Assembly (NCBI RefSeq): GCF_014203595.1
Contig: NZ_JACHJK010000005.1
Location: 340,105-404,104 of the forward strand
From: Streptomyces echinatus
Lineage (GTDB): Bacteria > Actinomycetota > Actinomycetes > Streptomycetales > Streptomycetaceae
Length of the DNA: 64,000 bases
Reading direction: 5' to 3'
Position 1 is the first letter of the stretch. Every line of letters begins with the position of its first letter. Positions 31,012-39,494 of this stretch are shown one piece after another. A program made the translations under genes and the position numbers. The notes under the pieces are model-generated. The model was given only the letters and a program-made list of their open reading frames with translations. It was not told where the DNA came from and did not search any database.

Positions 31012-31853
31012 CGCCTGTCGTCGCGACGGCCGTGCTGCTCGCCGCCGTCACCCATGCCGGCTGGAACGCCATCGCGCACCGCATCACCGACAAACTCGTC
31101 GGCTTCACCCTGATCTCCGGCGGCGGGCTGCTGATCGGTCTCGCGGCGACCCCGTTCGTCGCGTTCCCGGCGGCGGCCGCCTGGCCGTACCTGTTCCTCT
31201 CGGCGGCCGTGCACATCGTCTACTACGTCCTGCTGATGACCTCGTTCCGGCTGGGCGACTTCGGGCAGGTCTACCCCATCGCCCGGGGCAGCGCCCCGCT
31301 GGTGGTCACCGTGCTCGCCGCCGTCTTCGCGCACGAGGTGCCCGGCGCCTGGGCGGGCGCCGGCATCGCCGTGTCCTGCCTCGGTCTGACCGGGGTCAGT
31401 CTGTGGGGGCTGCGCGGGAACCGGCCCGACTGGGCGGCGATCGGCGCCGCCCTGGCGACCGGCCTCACGATCGCCGCCTACACGGTCGTCGACGGCCTGG
31501 GCGTACGGGCCGCGCACTCGCCCCTCGGATACATCGCCTGGCTCATGGCCGTCCAGGGCGCCTTCGTCCCCGCGTTCATGTACGCACGCGCGCGGGGCGA
31601 CACGGTACGGCGGCTGCGGCCGTACGCCGCCCTCGGCCTCCTCGGCGCCGCCCTGTCCGTCGCCGCGTACGCCCTCGTCCTGTGGGCACAGACCCGCGCC
31701 GCCCTCGCCCCGATCGCGGCGCTGCGCGAGTCGTCCATCATCGTCGGCGCGGCCATCGGCGCGCTGTTCTTCAAGGAGCGCTTCGGCGCGCCCCGGATCG
31801 CGGCGGCGGGCCTGCTGGTCGTGGGCATCGGGCTGATGCTGCACGCCGGATAG
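31008..31853 (+). CDS. EamA/DMT-superfamily transporter
   Basis: The 281-aa, 10-TM membrane protein has the two-fold EamA repeat; FRLGDFGQVYPIARGSAPL and LRESSIIVGAAIGALFFKERFG are the family's landmark segments. It is probably an efflux or exchange carrier for small metabolites. GTG 31008 overlaps the YbaK stop, so both belong to one unit. The substrate is unknown. Confidence 0.9.
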   Translation: MTPVVATAVLLAAVTHAGWNAIAHRITDKLVGFTLISGGGLLIGLAATPFVAFPAAAAWPYLFLSAAVHIVYYVLLMTSFRLGDFGQVYPIARGSAPLVVTVLAAVFAHEVPGAWAGAGIAVSCLGLTGVSLWGLRGNRPDWAAIGAALATGLTIAAYTVVDGLGVRAAHSPLGYIAWLMAVQGAFVPAFMYARARGDTVRRLRPYAALGLLGAALSVAAYALVLWAQTRAALAPIAALRESSIIVGAAIGALFFKERFGAPRIAAAGLLVVGIGLMLHAG

Positions 31854-31952
31854 CGCGCGGGGCGGCGGACCGCCGCCGGCCACCGGCGCCGACATGACGG
31901 GCCGGGGTGCCGTGGCGCACCCTGGAAGCAGTGAATTTCGGAGGTGGTCGCG

Positions 31953-32234
31953 ATGACGATGCACACCGCTGTCGGCTGGCATGTCGAGCTGGAATTCAGG
32001 GAGGAGGACGATCTGCACACGCGCGCGGCGGCCCTGGTGCGGCTGCCCGACGGAACCGAGGTGCGGGCGCACGGCCGGGCCAGCAGGCACCAGGTCGACG
32101 CCAACCAGCCCAGGGTCGGCGAGGAGATCGCCGGTGCCCGCGCGCTCAATGAACTGGCCATGCAGCTGCTGAGCAAGGCACACGACGAGATCGACGCGGA
32201 GTCCGGGCGTACCTCGCACCCGATCCACGTGTGA
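31953..32234 (+). CDS. DUF1876 domain protein
   Basis: A 93-aa cytosolic protein, WHVELEFREEDDLHTRAAALVRLPDG...AHGRASRHQVDANQPRVGEEIAGARAL, a complete DUF1876 (dsRBD-like fold) common in actinobacteria and of unknown role. ATG 31953 is chosen because GGAGG (31940-31944) stands 8 nt upstream; the GTG at 31944 is inside that site. Single-gene unit. Confidence 0.9.
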   Translation: MTMHTAVGWHVELEFREEDDLHTRAAALVRLPDGTEVRAHGRASRHQVDANQPRVGEEIAGARALNELAMQLLSKAHDEIDAESGRTSHPIHV

Positions 32235-32265
32235 CAGGCCGGCGGGTTCCGAGGGCGCCCGCGGA

Positions 32266-33432
32266 TCAGGCGAGCGCCGTGCGTACGGCTCGTACCAGCG
32301 CCTGCGCCCTCGGATCCGCCGTCACGCTCTGCCGGAAGCCGTTGGTGACGTAGCCGAAGGCGACGCCGCTCTCCGGGTCCGCGAAGGCGAGGGCGCCACC
32401 GCGGCCGGGGTGGCCGAAGGAGCCGGGGGAGAGCAGCGGGGACGCGGCGCCGTGCAGCATGTGGCCGAGGCCGAAGCGGGTGTTGACCACCAGGACCCGG
32501 TCCGGTCCGGCGGACTGCTCGGCGCGGGCCAGTGCCGTGGTGCCGGGGCTGAACAGGCGGGTGCCGCCGTCCACCTCGCCGATGAGCGAGGCGTAGAAGC
32601 GGGCCAGGCCGTCGGCCGTGGCGATGCCGTTGGAGGCGGGCAGGGCGGCGGCGCGGTAGGCGGCCGCGTTCTCGTCGGGGAGCGGGGTGATCGCCGCGAA
32701 CGCGCGCCGGGTGAGGGAGTCCGGGTCGGCGTAGGCCTCGGCCACCGCCCGCTTGGGGCGGGTCTTCAGGCCGCCCGCGGTCTCGGGCGCGTGCACCGGG
32801 CCGACCCGGCCCACGCGCGCCTGCTCCGACTCCGGCAGGCCGAGCCACAGGTCGGCGCCGACGGGCCCGGCGATCTCCTCGGCTATCCACTCGCCGGCCG
32901 GCCGGCCGGTGACGCGGCGGAGCAGTTCGCCGGTGAGCCAGCTGTAGGTCTGGGCGTGGTAGCCGTGGTCCGTGCCCGGCTCCCAGACCGGCGCCTGGCC
33001 GGCGACCGCCGCGGCGCCGAGGTCGGGGTCGGCCGCCTCGGCCGGGGTCAGCGGGCGGTCCAGTACGGGCACGCCCGCGCGGTGCGCGAGCAGGTGCCGT
33101 ACGCGCGTGTGCTCCTTGCCGGCCGCCTTGTACTCCGGCCAGTACGCGCCGACCGGGGCGTCCAGGTCCAGCTCGCCGCGCTGGTGCAGGAGCAGCAGGG
33201 CGGCGGCGGCCACGCCCTTGGTGGCCGAGCGCACGATCTGCGCGGTTCCGGGCTCCCAGGGGGCCTCGCCGTCCACGTCCTTGGTGCCGGCCCACAGGTC
33301 CACGACCCGGTGTCCGTCGCGGTAGACGGCGACGGCCGCGCCGCGCTCGCCGAGCAGCGCGAAGTTCGCCGCGAACGCCTCCCTGACCGGCTCGAAGCCC
33401 TCGGCCACCGTGCCGTTCACGTCCACACTCAC
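32266..33432 (-). CDS. Serine hydrolase, beta-lactamase/EstB family
   Basis: Cytosolic esterase of 388 aa with the class C beta-lactamase fold. It has VRSATKGVAAAA (SxxK nucleophile motif), YHAQTYSWLTGELLRR (Tyr general base, the YSW variant seen in EstB esterases) and GHPGRGGALAFADPESG near the third motif. There is no signal peptide, which argues against a secreted beta-lactamase. GTG 33432 has an AGGG-type site upstream. The substrate is unknown. Confidence 0.88.
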   Translation of the reverse strand: MSVDVNGTVAEGFEPVREAFAANFALLGERGAAVAVYRDGHRVVDLWAGTKDVDGEAPWEPGTAQIVRSATKGVAAAALLLLHQRGELDLDAPVGAYWPEYKAAGKEHTRVRHLLAHRAGVPVLDRPLTPAEAADPDLGAAAVAGQAPVWEPGTDHGYHAQTYSWLTGELLRRVTGRPAGEWIAEEIAGPVGADLWLGLPESEQARVGRVGPVHAPETAGGLKTRPKRAVAEAYADPDSLTRRAFAAITPLPDENAAAYRAAALPASNGIATADGLARFYASLIGEVDGGTRLFSPGTTALARAEQSAGPDRVLVVNTRFGLGHMLHGAASPLLSPGSFGHPGRGGALAFADPESGVAFGYVTNGFRQSVTADPRAQALVRAVRTALA

Positions 33433-33624
33433 GCCCGGATCCCTTCCCTCGCTTGCGACGACGAGTGAAACACAGGGGTGCGGCCTTGGATTCCTTGGTG
33501 GGACAGTGATCTCGGCTACGGTCTGGCGTCCTGCGGCCCGCCCGTGCACGGCACCCCCCTGCCCCGCCCGCCCGGGCGACACCGGAGTTGTACCCGGGAG
33601 CGTGCTTCCACCCGGCGCGGGGGC

Positions 33625-34029
33625 TCAGCCCAGCAGGATGGACACGTCGATGTTGCCGCGCGTGGCGTTCGAGTACGGGCACACCTCGTGGGCGGCGTCC
33701 ACGAGCCCGGCCGCCACTTCCGCGTCCAGGACCGGCAGGGAGACGCTGAGGGCCACGGCGAGGCCGTAGCCGCGGTGCCTGTTCGGGCCGATGCCGACCT
33801 TCGCGGCCACGGTGGAGCCGGTGAGGTCGTAGCCCGCGCGGTTGCCGACCAGGATCAGCGCGTTGTGGAAGCAGGCGCTGAAGCCGGCCGCGAACAGCTG
33901 CTCCGGGTTCGTGCCGTCACCGTCGCCGCCCAGCTCCGGCGGCATCGCGACCTTCAGCTCCAGCCGGCCGTCGTGGCTGGTGACGTAGCCGGCCCGGCCG
34001 CCGTGGGCGGTGGCCTCGGCGACGTACAT
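33625..34029 (-). CDS. ohr: Organic hydroperoxide resistance protein
   Basis: Thiol peroxidase reducing organic hydroperoxides. At least 134 aa, with both catalytic cysteines (FSACFHNALILVGN and HEVCPYSNATRGNIDVSILLG) and the C-terminal Ohr signature. The conserved N-terminus runs further upstream (DTRPTKIMYVAEATAHG). A well-spaced GAGGG (34061-34065) points to a codon at 34051-34053, but that codon is GTC. I therefore list ATG 34029 as the secure start; TTG 34092 is another possibility. It is downstream of ohrR on the same strand, with a likely operator in between. Confidence 0.9.
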   Translation of the reverse strand: MYVAEATAHGGRAGYVTSHDGRLELKVAMPPELGGDGDGTNPEQLFAAGFSACFHNALILVGNRAGYDLTGSTVAAKVGIGPNRHRGYGLAVALSVSLPVLDAEVAAGLVDAAHEVCPYSNATRGNIDVSILLG

Positions 34030-34095
34030 GATCTTCGTCGGACGTGTGTCGACAGCGGTGCCCTCGGTCGTGGCCGGCCTCTCCCGGAACAAGTG

Positions 34096-34123
34096 GTGCA
34101 CAAGTACATCGTGCACAAGGTAC
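34096..34123 (-). promoter_or_regulatory. Repeated OhrR-type sites upstream of ohr
   Basis: Two direct repeats on the plus strand: GTGCACAAGTAC (34096-34107) and GTGCACAAGGTAC (34111-34123). Each contains the palindrome GTGCAC. They lie between ohrR and ohr, where OhrR operators are expected. I infer OhrR as the binder. Confidence 0.6.
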
Positions 34124-34226
34124 TGGCTGGTAGGTAGGGGAGGGCAGGTGGGGGGGAGTGATGATCGGGGGGTACCGGGGAGTGAGTGATCGGGGCGCCG
34201 CCGGGTGCGTGACCCGGCGCGTGGGA

Positions 34227-34694
34227 TCAGCGGGCGCGCCTCGCCGCGCTCTCGGCCCTTCGCGCGAGCTGCCACAGCTCCTCGCGCAGCCTCGCCACCT
34301 CCGCCCCGTCCAGCGCCGTGGCGTCGAGCAGGGCGCCGGGCACACGCGCCGCGCGCTCCCTGAGTTCCTCCCCGCGCCCGGTGCACGCGACCAGCACCGA
34401 GCGCTCGTCGCCAGCCGCGCGCTCCCTGCGCACCAGACCCGCCCCCTCCAGCCGCTTCAGCAACGGCGAGACGGTGCCGTAGTCCAGCCGGAGGGCGCCC
34501 GCCAGCTCCTTCACGCTGGTCTCGCCGCGCTCCCACAGGACCAGGAGCACGAGGTACTGCGGGTAGGTGAGCCCCAGATCGTCCAGCAGCGGACGGTACG
34601 CGGCGGTCACGGCGCGCTGTGCCGCGTACAGCGCGAAGCACAGCTGGTCGTCCAGCAGCAGCGAGCCCTCGGCGGCGGGGTCCTGGTTCGTCAC
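34227..34694 (-). CDS. ohrR: OhrR, MarR-family organic peroxide sensor
   Basis: The 155-aa repressor has LDDQLCFALYAAQRAVTAAYRPLL, holding the single N-terminal sensing Cys of OhrR proteins. LGLTYPQYLVLLVLWE and the winged helix VKELAGALRLDYGTVSPLLKRLEGAGLVRRER follow. Oxidation of the Cys would release the ohr promoter. GTG 34694 overlaps the stop of the upstream cbiO by 4 bp (GTGA), an odd coupling of a peroxide sensor to a metal transporter. Ohr lies about 200 bp downstream. Confidence 0.92.
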   Translation of the reverse strand: MTNQDPAAEGSLLLDDQLCFALYAAQRAVTAAYRPLLDDLGLTYPQYLVLLVLWERGETSVKELAGALRLDYGTVSPLLKRLEGAGLVRRERAAGDERSVLVACTGRGEELRERAARVPGALLDATALDGAEVARLREELWQLARRAESAARRAR

Positions 34695-35440
34695 GCGCCC
34701 ATTGTCACGGACCGCGGGTCGAAGCCGAACGGCAGCTCCAGCCGGTGCGCCCGCATCAGCGCGTCGTCGGAGAGCAGCTCGCCGGTCGGACCGTCCGCCG
34801 CGATCACGCCGTCGCTGAGGACCAGCGAGCGCGGACACAGCTCCAGGGCGTACGGCAGGTCGTGCGTGACCATGAGGACCGTCACGTCCAGGGAGCGCAG
34901 GATGTCGGCGAGTTCGCGGCGGGAGGCGGGGTCCAGGTTGGACGACGGCTCGTCCAGCACCAGGATCTCCGGCTCCATGGCGAGCACGGTGGCCACCGCG
35001 ACCCGGCGGCGCTGCCCGAAGGAGAGGTGGTGCGGCGGCCGGTCCGCGAAGTCCGCCATCCCGACCCGCTCCAGGGCGGTGCGCACCCGCTCCTCCAGCG
35101 CGGCGCCCTTGATCCCGGCGGCGGCCGGGCCGAACGCCACGTCCTCCCGCACGGTCGGCATGAACAGCTGGTCGTCGGGGTCCTGGAAGACGATGCCGAC
35201 CTTCTGCCGGATCGCCGCCATGTGCTCCTTGCCGACCGGCAGACCGGCCACGGCCACCGTGCCGGTGCCGCCGCCCAGGATGCCGTTGAGGTGCAGCACC
35301 AGGGTCGTCTTGCCGGCGCCGTTGGGCCCGAGCAGGGCGACCCGTTCGCCGCGCGCGATCGAGAAGTCCACGCCGAACAGGGCCTGGTGGCCGTCGGGGT
35401 AGGCGAAGGCGAGGCCGGAGACCTCCAGAGAAGCTGTCAC
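34691..35440 (-). CDS. cbiO: Cobalt/nickel ECF transporter ATPase
   Basis: The 249-aa ABC ATPase has GPNGAGKTTLVLHLNG (Walker A), IVFQDPDDQLFMPTVREDVAFGP (the Q-loop form typical of CbiO), LSFGQRRRVAVATVLAMEPEILVLDEPSSNLD (signature and Walker B) and MVTHDLPYAL (His switch). It energises CbiMQ uptake. GTG 35440 overlaps the cbiQ stop by 4 bp; ATG 35449 is an alternative. The Nur-type box before cbiM favours nickel as substrate. Confidence 0.93.
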   Translation of the reverse strand: MTASLEVSGLAFAYPDGHQALFGVDFSIARGERVALLGPNGAGKTTLVLHLNGILGGGTGTVAVAGLPVGKEHMAAIRQKVGIVFQDPDDQLFMPTVREDVAFGPAAAGIKGAALEERVRTALERVGMADFADRPPHHLSFGQRRRVAVATVLAMEPEILVLDEPSSNLDPASRRELADILRSLDVTVLMVTHDLPYALELCPRSLVLSDGVIAADGPTGELLSDDALMRAHRLELPFGFDPRSVTMGA

Positions 35441-36198
35441 AGCAACCATCCCAGCAGACAGACGACGAGTGCGGCACACGGGAGCGCGAGGGCGTGCCGC
35501 CACTGCGCGCCGGAGGCGGTCACCTCGTCGATGACGGGCATCGCTCCGGCGTAGCCCCGGCTCACCATGGCCAGGTGCACGCGCTCCCCGCGTTCGTAGG
35601 AGCGGATGAACAGCGCGCCGGCCGACTTGGCGAGCACGCCCCAGTGCCGCACGCCCCGCGCCTCGAATCCGCGCGACTCACGGGCGATCCGCATCCGCCG
35701 CATCTCGTCGGTGATGACATCGCCGTAGCGGATCATGAAGGACGCGATCTGCACGAGCAGCGGCGGCAGCTTCAGCCGCTGCAGCCCGAGCAGCAGCTCG
35801 CGCAGCTCGGTGGTGGAGGCCAGCAGCACCGAGGCGGCGACGCCGAGCGTGCCCTTGGCGAGCACGTTCCAGGCGCCCCACAGCCCGTTCACGCTCAGCG
35901 AGAGCCCCAGCACGTGCACCCGCTCGCCCTCCGCCACGAACGGCATGAGCACCGCGAACGCGACGAAGGGCACCTCGATCAGCAGCCGCCCGAGGAGGAA
36001 ACCGGCGGGCACGCGCGCGCGGTACGCGACGACCGCGAGCAGCACGGCGTACGCCGCGAACGCCCACATCGCCTCGCGCGGGGTCGACACGACGACCACC
36101 ACGAACAGGAAGGTGGCGGCGAGCTTGGTGTGCGGCGGCAGGGCGTGCACGGGCGAGTGCCCGTGCCGGTAGAGCCTGTGCGCGTGTCCGGCGCCCAT
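35437..36198 (-). CDS. cbiQ: ECF transporter T component
   Basis: The 253-aa membrane protein couples the ATPase to the substrate-binding CbiM. It has about five helices, and the coupling segment IARESRGFEARGVRHWG is the family's Ala-Arg-Gly motif region. His residues at the N-terminus (MGAGHAHRLYRHGHSPVHALPPHTK) may touch metal. The start is one base after the cbiM stop, so the genes are cotranscribed. Confidence 0.92.
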   Translation of the reverse strand: MGAGHAHRLYRHGHSPVHALPPHTKLAATFLFVVVVVSTPREAMWAFAAYAVLLAVVAYRARVPAGFLLGRLLIEVPFVAFAVLMPFVAEGERVHVLGLSLSVNGLWGAWNVLAKGTLGVAASVLLASTTELRELLLGLQRLKLPPLLVQIASFMIRYGDVITDEMRRMRIARESRGFEARGVRHWGVLAKSAGALFIRSYERGERVHLAMVSRGYAGAMPVIDEVTASGAQWRHALALPCAALVVCLLGWLL

Positions 36199-36199
36199 G

Positions 36200-37243
36200 T
36201 CAGACGCCGGTGTTCACGGGGGACGCGTCGGCGCCGCGCCGCCGGCGCAGCGCCCAGAACACCGCGCTGCCCGCGACGACGGTGACACCGACGCCGATCA
36301 CACCGGCGAGGCCGCCGGACAGCCGGGCGTCGGAGATGTCCTTGACGCCGTAGTCGGCCAGCGGCGAGTCGGCCGACGCGTGCTGCTTCGCCTCCTGGTC
36401 GATCCCCTTGTCGTGCGCGACCTTCTCCAGGCCGTCGGGGCTGGCGGAGGCGTAGAAGCTGACGAAGCCGGCGAGGACGAGGGAGGTGACCAGGCCGGTC
36501 ACCCACAGCGTGCGCCGGGAGGTGCGCGCCGCCACGGGCGCCGTGGGGGCGGGCGCGTCCACCAGTGCGCCGTTCACCCGCAGCCGGAGCCGCTGCCGCA
36601 GGCCGCGCGCGCCGTGCACCAGGTCCGGGCGTACGGCGATGACGGCGCCGACCGTGAGCGCGGTGATGACCGCCTCGCCGATGCCGATCAGCACATGCAC
36701 GCCGATCATCGCGGTCGCGACCTTGCCGATGGAGACGTCGGTGGTGCCGCCGATCGCGTAGATCAGCGTGAAGGCGACCGCGGCGGCCGGTACGGACACC
36801 AGGGCGGCGACGAAGGAGGCCACGGTCACCGAGCGCCGCTTGCGGGGCAGCACGGCGAGCAGGCCGCGGAAGACGGCGTAGGAGACGACGGTGGTGACGA
36901 TCGCCATGTCGGTGATGTTCACGCCGAGCGCGGTGAGGCCGCCGTCGGCGAACAGCACCCCCTGCATGAGCAGCACGACCGACACGCACAGTACGGCCGT
37001 GTACGGGCCGACGAGTATCGCGGCGAGTGCCCCGCCGAGCAGATGACCGCTGGTCCCGGCGGCGACCGGGAAGTTCAGCATCTGCACGGCGAAGATGAAC
37101 GCCGCTACCAGGCCGGCCAGCGGGGCGGTGCGCTCGTCGAGTTCGCGGCGGGCGCCGCGCAGGCTCACCGCGAGGGCGCCGGCGGCGACCACTCCGGTGA
37201 CAGCGGAGGTCGGGGCGTTGATGAATCCGTCAGGTACGTGCAC
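36200..37243 (-). CDS. cbiM: ECF S component CbiM with fused CbiN-like domain
   Basis: A 347-aa metal-binding membrane subunit. The mature N-terminus MHVPDGFI carries His2, the conserved Ni/Co ligand. The first 220 residues are CbiM. After a linker, a C-terminal domain with FVSFYASASPDGLEKVAHDKG (PDGLE motif) and a final helix corresponds to CbiN/NikN, so M and N are fused. GTG 37243 is preceded 6 nt upstream by TAAAAT (37250-37255), a likely -10 of a leaderless promoter. The Nur-like box overlaps its -35. No cobalamin riboswitch is visible upstream. Confidence 0.93.
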   Translation of the reverse strand: MHVPDGFINAPTSAVTGVVAAGALAVSLRGARRELDERTAPLAGLVAAFIFAVQMLNFPVAAGTSGHLLGGALAAILVGPYTAVLCVSVVLLMQGVLFADGGLTALGVNITDMAIVTTVVSYAVFRGLLAVLPRKRRSVTVASFVAALVSVPAAAVAFTLIYAIGGTTDVSIGKVATAMIGVHVLIGIGEAVITALTVGAVIAVRPDLVHGARGLRQRLRLRVNGALVDAPAPTAPVAARTSRRTLWVTGLVTSLVLAGFVSFYASASPDGLEKVAHDKGIDQEAKQHASADSPLADYGVKDISDARLSGGLAGVIGVGVTVVAGSAVFWALRRRRGADASPVNTGV

Positions 37244-37263
37244 CCGTCGATTTTAGGCCCTTG

Positions 37264-37280
37264 TTGCGAACTCCTTGCAA
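37264..37280 (-). promoter_or_regulatory. Nur-type nickel box in the cbiM promoter
   Basis: The plus strand reads TTGCGA-ACTCC-TTGCAA, matching the Streptomyces Nur motif TTGCAA-N5-TTGCAA at 11 of 12 positions with the exact spacer. On the cbiM strand, TTGCAA could serve as -35 with 19 nt to TAAAAT. Ni-loaded Nur bound here should shut off uptake. Confidence 0.8.
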
Positions 37281-37391
37281 GAGAGAGGACCTCTCCTTCT
37301 CGCCAGGGCGAGTACCGGAAAGTGTGCGACTCTTGATGGAAAGCGGATTCACGGCTTTCGCATAGGTCACGGTGCGTGAGAGGGCGGTCCG

Positions 37392-37730
37392 ATGTCTGTG
37401 GTCGAACAGTACGCGCGCGCTCATATCGTCACGGACGAGGAGGATCCGGGGGCCGTACCCGTCGTGCTGCGGTACGACCCCGACAGCGATCCCCGGTCGG
37501 TCCGGGTGGGCCTGCCCGGCCCGCACGAGTGGACCTTCTCCCGCGCGCTGCTCGAACGGGGACTGCGGTCGCCGGCCGCGAGCGGCGACGTCAGGGTGTG
37601 GCCCTGCGGCCGGGTGCAGGCCGTGGTCGAGTTCCACACCGACGACGGTGTCGAAGTGGTGCAGTTCGAATCGAAGGCGCTGGTCAGATTTCTGCGGCGG
37701 ACGTACACCGTCGAGCCGGTGCGGACCTGA
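37392..37730 (+). CDS. ssgE: SsgA-like sporulation/cell-division protein
   Basis: A 112-aa SALP family protein with the hallmark segments VPVVLRYDPDSDPRSVRVGL, EWTFSRALLERGL and VEVVQFESKALVRFLRRTY. SALPs steer septum formation and spore-wall handling during Streptomyces sporulation. The position next to two tandem PBP genes and cbiMQO is that of ssgE (spore separation) in S. coelicolor, as I recall it. That is the basis for the symbol. The stop codon (37728-37730) directly abuts the convergent PBP stop at 37731. Confidence 0.9.
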   Translation: MSVVEQYARAHIVTDEEDPGAVPVVLRYDPDSDPRSVRVGLPGPHEWTFSRALLERGLRSPAASGDVRVWPCGRVQAVVEFHTDDGVEVVQFESKALVRFLRRTYTVEPVRT

Positions 37731-39398
37731 TCAGCTCCCGAGCTTCAGCAGCTTCGCCACGATGGGTCCGGCCGTGTCGCCGCCGTGCCCGCCCGCCTGG
37801 ACGACGCCCGCGGCGGCGAGGTCGCCCCGGTAGGCGGTGAACCAGCCGTTCGGCTTCTTCTGCCCGTCGACCTCCGCCGAGCCGGTCTTCGCGCCGTAGT
37901 CCGGGCCGAGCCCCGACATGGCCTCCGCGGCCGTACCGGCCTCGGCCGTGTACCGCATCAGCTCGCGCAGCTGGGACAGCGTCTTGGCCGACAGGGTGCG
38001 CGAGGCGGTGGCCAGCGTGCGGTGGTCCACGGACGGTGCCACCAGATACGGCTGGCGGAAGGTGCCGGACCGCACGGTCGACGCGACCGAGGCCATGTTC
38101 AGCGGGTTCATGCGCACCCCGCCCTGCCCGATCAGCGAGGCGGCCTTCTGCGCCGCCGACTGCACCGGCACCGAGCCGTCGAAGGTGGGCACGCCGATCG
38201 CCCAGTCGTTCATCGACAGTCCGAAGACCTGCTGGGCCTGCTTGGTCAGGTCGTCGTCGTCCAGCTTCTTCGCCTGGCTGATGAACGCGGTGTTGCAGGA
38301 GCGCGCGAAGCTCGCCTTGAAGGTGCCGCCCTTGATCTCGAAGTCGTCGTCGTTGTGGAACTTCCAGCCGCCGTAGGTGAACGTCTTCGGGCAGGGGTGC
38401 GTCTTGTCCACCCCCGCCAGGCCCTTGTCGAGCAGCAGCGACGACGTGATGATCTTCATTGTGGAGCCGGGCGCGAGGGAGCCCTGGAAAGCGGTGTTGA
38501 AGCCGTGCCCGCTGTTGGCGACCGCGAGGATCTCACCGGTCGAGGGCCGCAGGACCACCACCGAGGCACGCGCGCGCTTGGCCACCTGCTGCTCGGCCGC
38601 CGCCTGCAGGGTGGGGCTGAGCGTCGTCTTCACCGTGCCGGGGGTGCCCTTGCTCAGCTCCAGCAGCGTCTTGTCGGAGAGCTTGGCCTCCTTGGCCTCC
38701 TTGCCGCGCACCACGCGCAGTTCGACGCCCGCCGTGCCGCCCGCCCGCTTGCCGTACTTCTCCCGCAGCCCGTCCAGCACCGTCCCCAGGGACGGGTACT
38801 TCGCGGCCGTGATCTGGGCGCCGTCGCGGTCCAGCGCCTTCACGGGCGGGGTGCCGGACTCGCCGGTCACGAGCGTGTCGCCGTCCCGCAGGTCGGGGTG
38901 GACGACGGCCGCGTGCCAGTCGACGAGCGGCTCGCCGTCGCTCGCCCGGCGCACGACGGTGAGCGAACTGGTGTAGGTGAGCGGCTTGCTGAGGCCCTTG
39001 TAGGCCACCGTCGCCTTCACGGTGAACGGGACCTTGGCGCCCTTCGCCGCGCCGGGGGTGAACGTGACGTCCTTCAGGTGGGCGGACTTGGCGTAGCCGG
39101 TGAGCAGCTTGCCGGCGGCGGACGGCTCGTCGGTGGCGGACGCGGCCTCGGCGGCCTTGCCGTGCTGCCAGGCGGTGAGGAAGCGGGTGGAGGCCGTGCG
39201 GATCTCGGTCGCGGTGACCGGGCCGGTCTTCACGCCCTGGCGGCCGGCCGAGGCGGCGGACCCCTCGTCGGCCGCGGCCCCGCCGTCGTACAGCGCGTAC
39301 ACACCGAACCCGGCGCCGCCGACCACCACGGCGATCATCCCGCCGAGCACGGCGGGACTGGTCTTCCTTCGCTCGGCGACGCGTCTTCTCTTGCCCAC
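37731..39398 (-). CDS. Penicillin-binding transpeptidase, NTF2-like N-domain (copy A)
   Basis: The 555-aa class B PBP-like enzyme has a membrane anchor at about 18-38. An NTF2/MecA-type N-domain follows (LTAWQHGKAAEAASATD), then the dimerisation region and a C-terminal transpeptidase. The active-site motifs are all present: STMK (about 313), SCN (about 364) and KTG (about 504). It crosslinks peptidoglycan outside the membrane. It is about the same length and domain plan as the next gene, indicating tandem duplication. Its neighbour ssgE suggests a role in sporulation or cell-wall stress. No terminator is seen between it and ssgE. Confidence 0.93.
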   Translation of the reverse strand: MGKRRRVAERRKTSPAVLGGMIAVVVGGAGFGVYALYDGGAAADEGSAASAGRQGVKTGPVTATEIRTASTRFLTAWQHGKAAEAASATDEPSAAGKLLTGYAKSAHLKDVTFTPGAAKGAKVPFTVKATVAYKGLSKPLTYTSSLTVVRRASDGEPLVDWHAAVVHPDLRDGDTLVTGESGTPPVKALDRDGAQITAAKYPSLGTVLDGLREKYGKRAGGTAGVELRVVRGKEAKEAKLSDKTLLELSKGTPGTVKTTLSPTLQAAAEQQVAKRARASVVVLRPSTGEILAVANSGHGFNTAFQGSLAPGSTMKIITSSLLLDKGLAGVDKTHPCPKTFTYGGWKFHNDDDFEIKGGTFKASFARSCNTAFISQAKKLDDDDLTKQAQQVFGLSMNDWAIGVPTFDGSVPVQSAAQKAASLIGQGGVRMNPLNMASVASTVRSGTFRQPYLVAPSVDHRTLATASRTLSAKTLSQLRELMRYTAEAGTAAEAMSGLGPDYGAKTGSAEVDGQKKPNGWFTAYRGDLAAAGVVQAGGHGGDTAGPIVAKLLKLGS

Positions 39399-39494
39399 AG
39401 CCTCAGTTCCTCCGCGCCTTTCCCAGGGTCTTCGCAGCCCTCACAATCCCCAACGACGGCAATCACCTTAAGGTCCCCGCCTGCGCGGGTGATG

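Noticed and set aside
37244..37391. Cobalamin riboswitch before cbiM
   Set aside because: The gap is short and has no B12-box-like GCCACTG or paired-arm architecture. The Nur-like box and a leaderless promoter explain it better.
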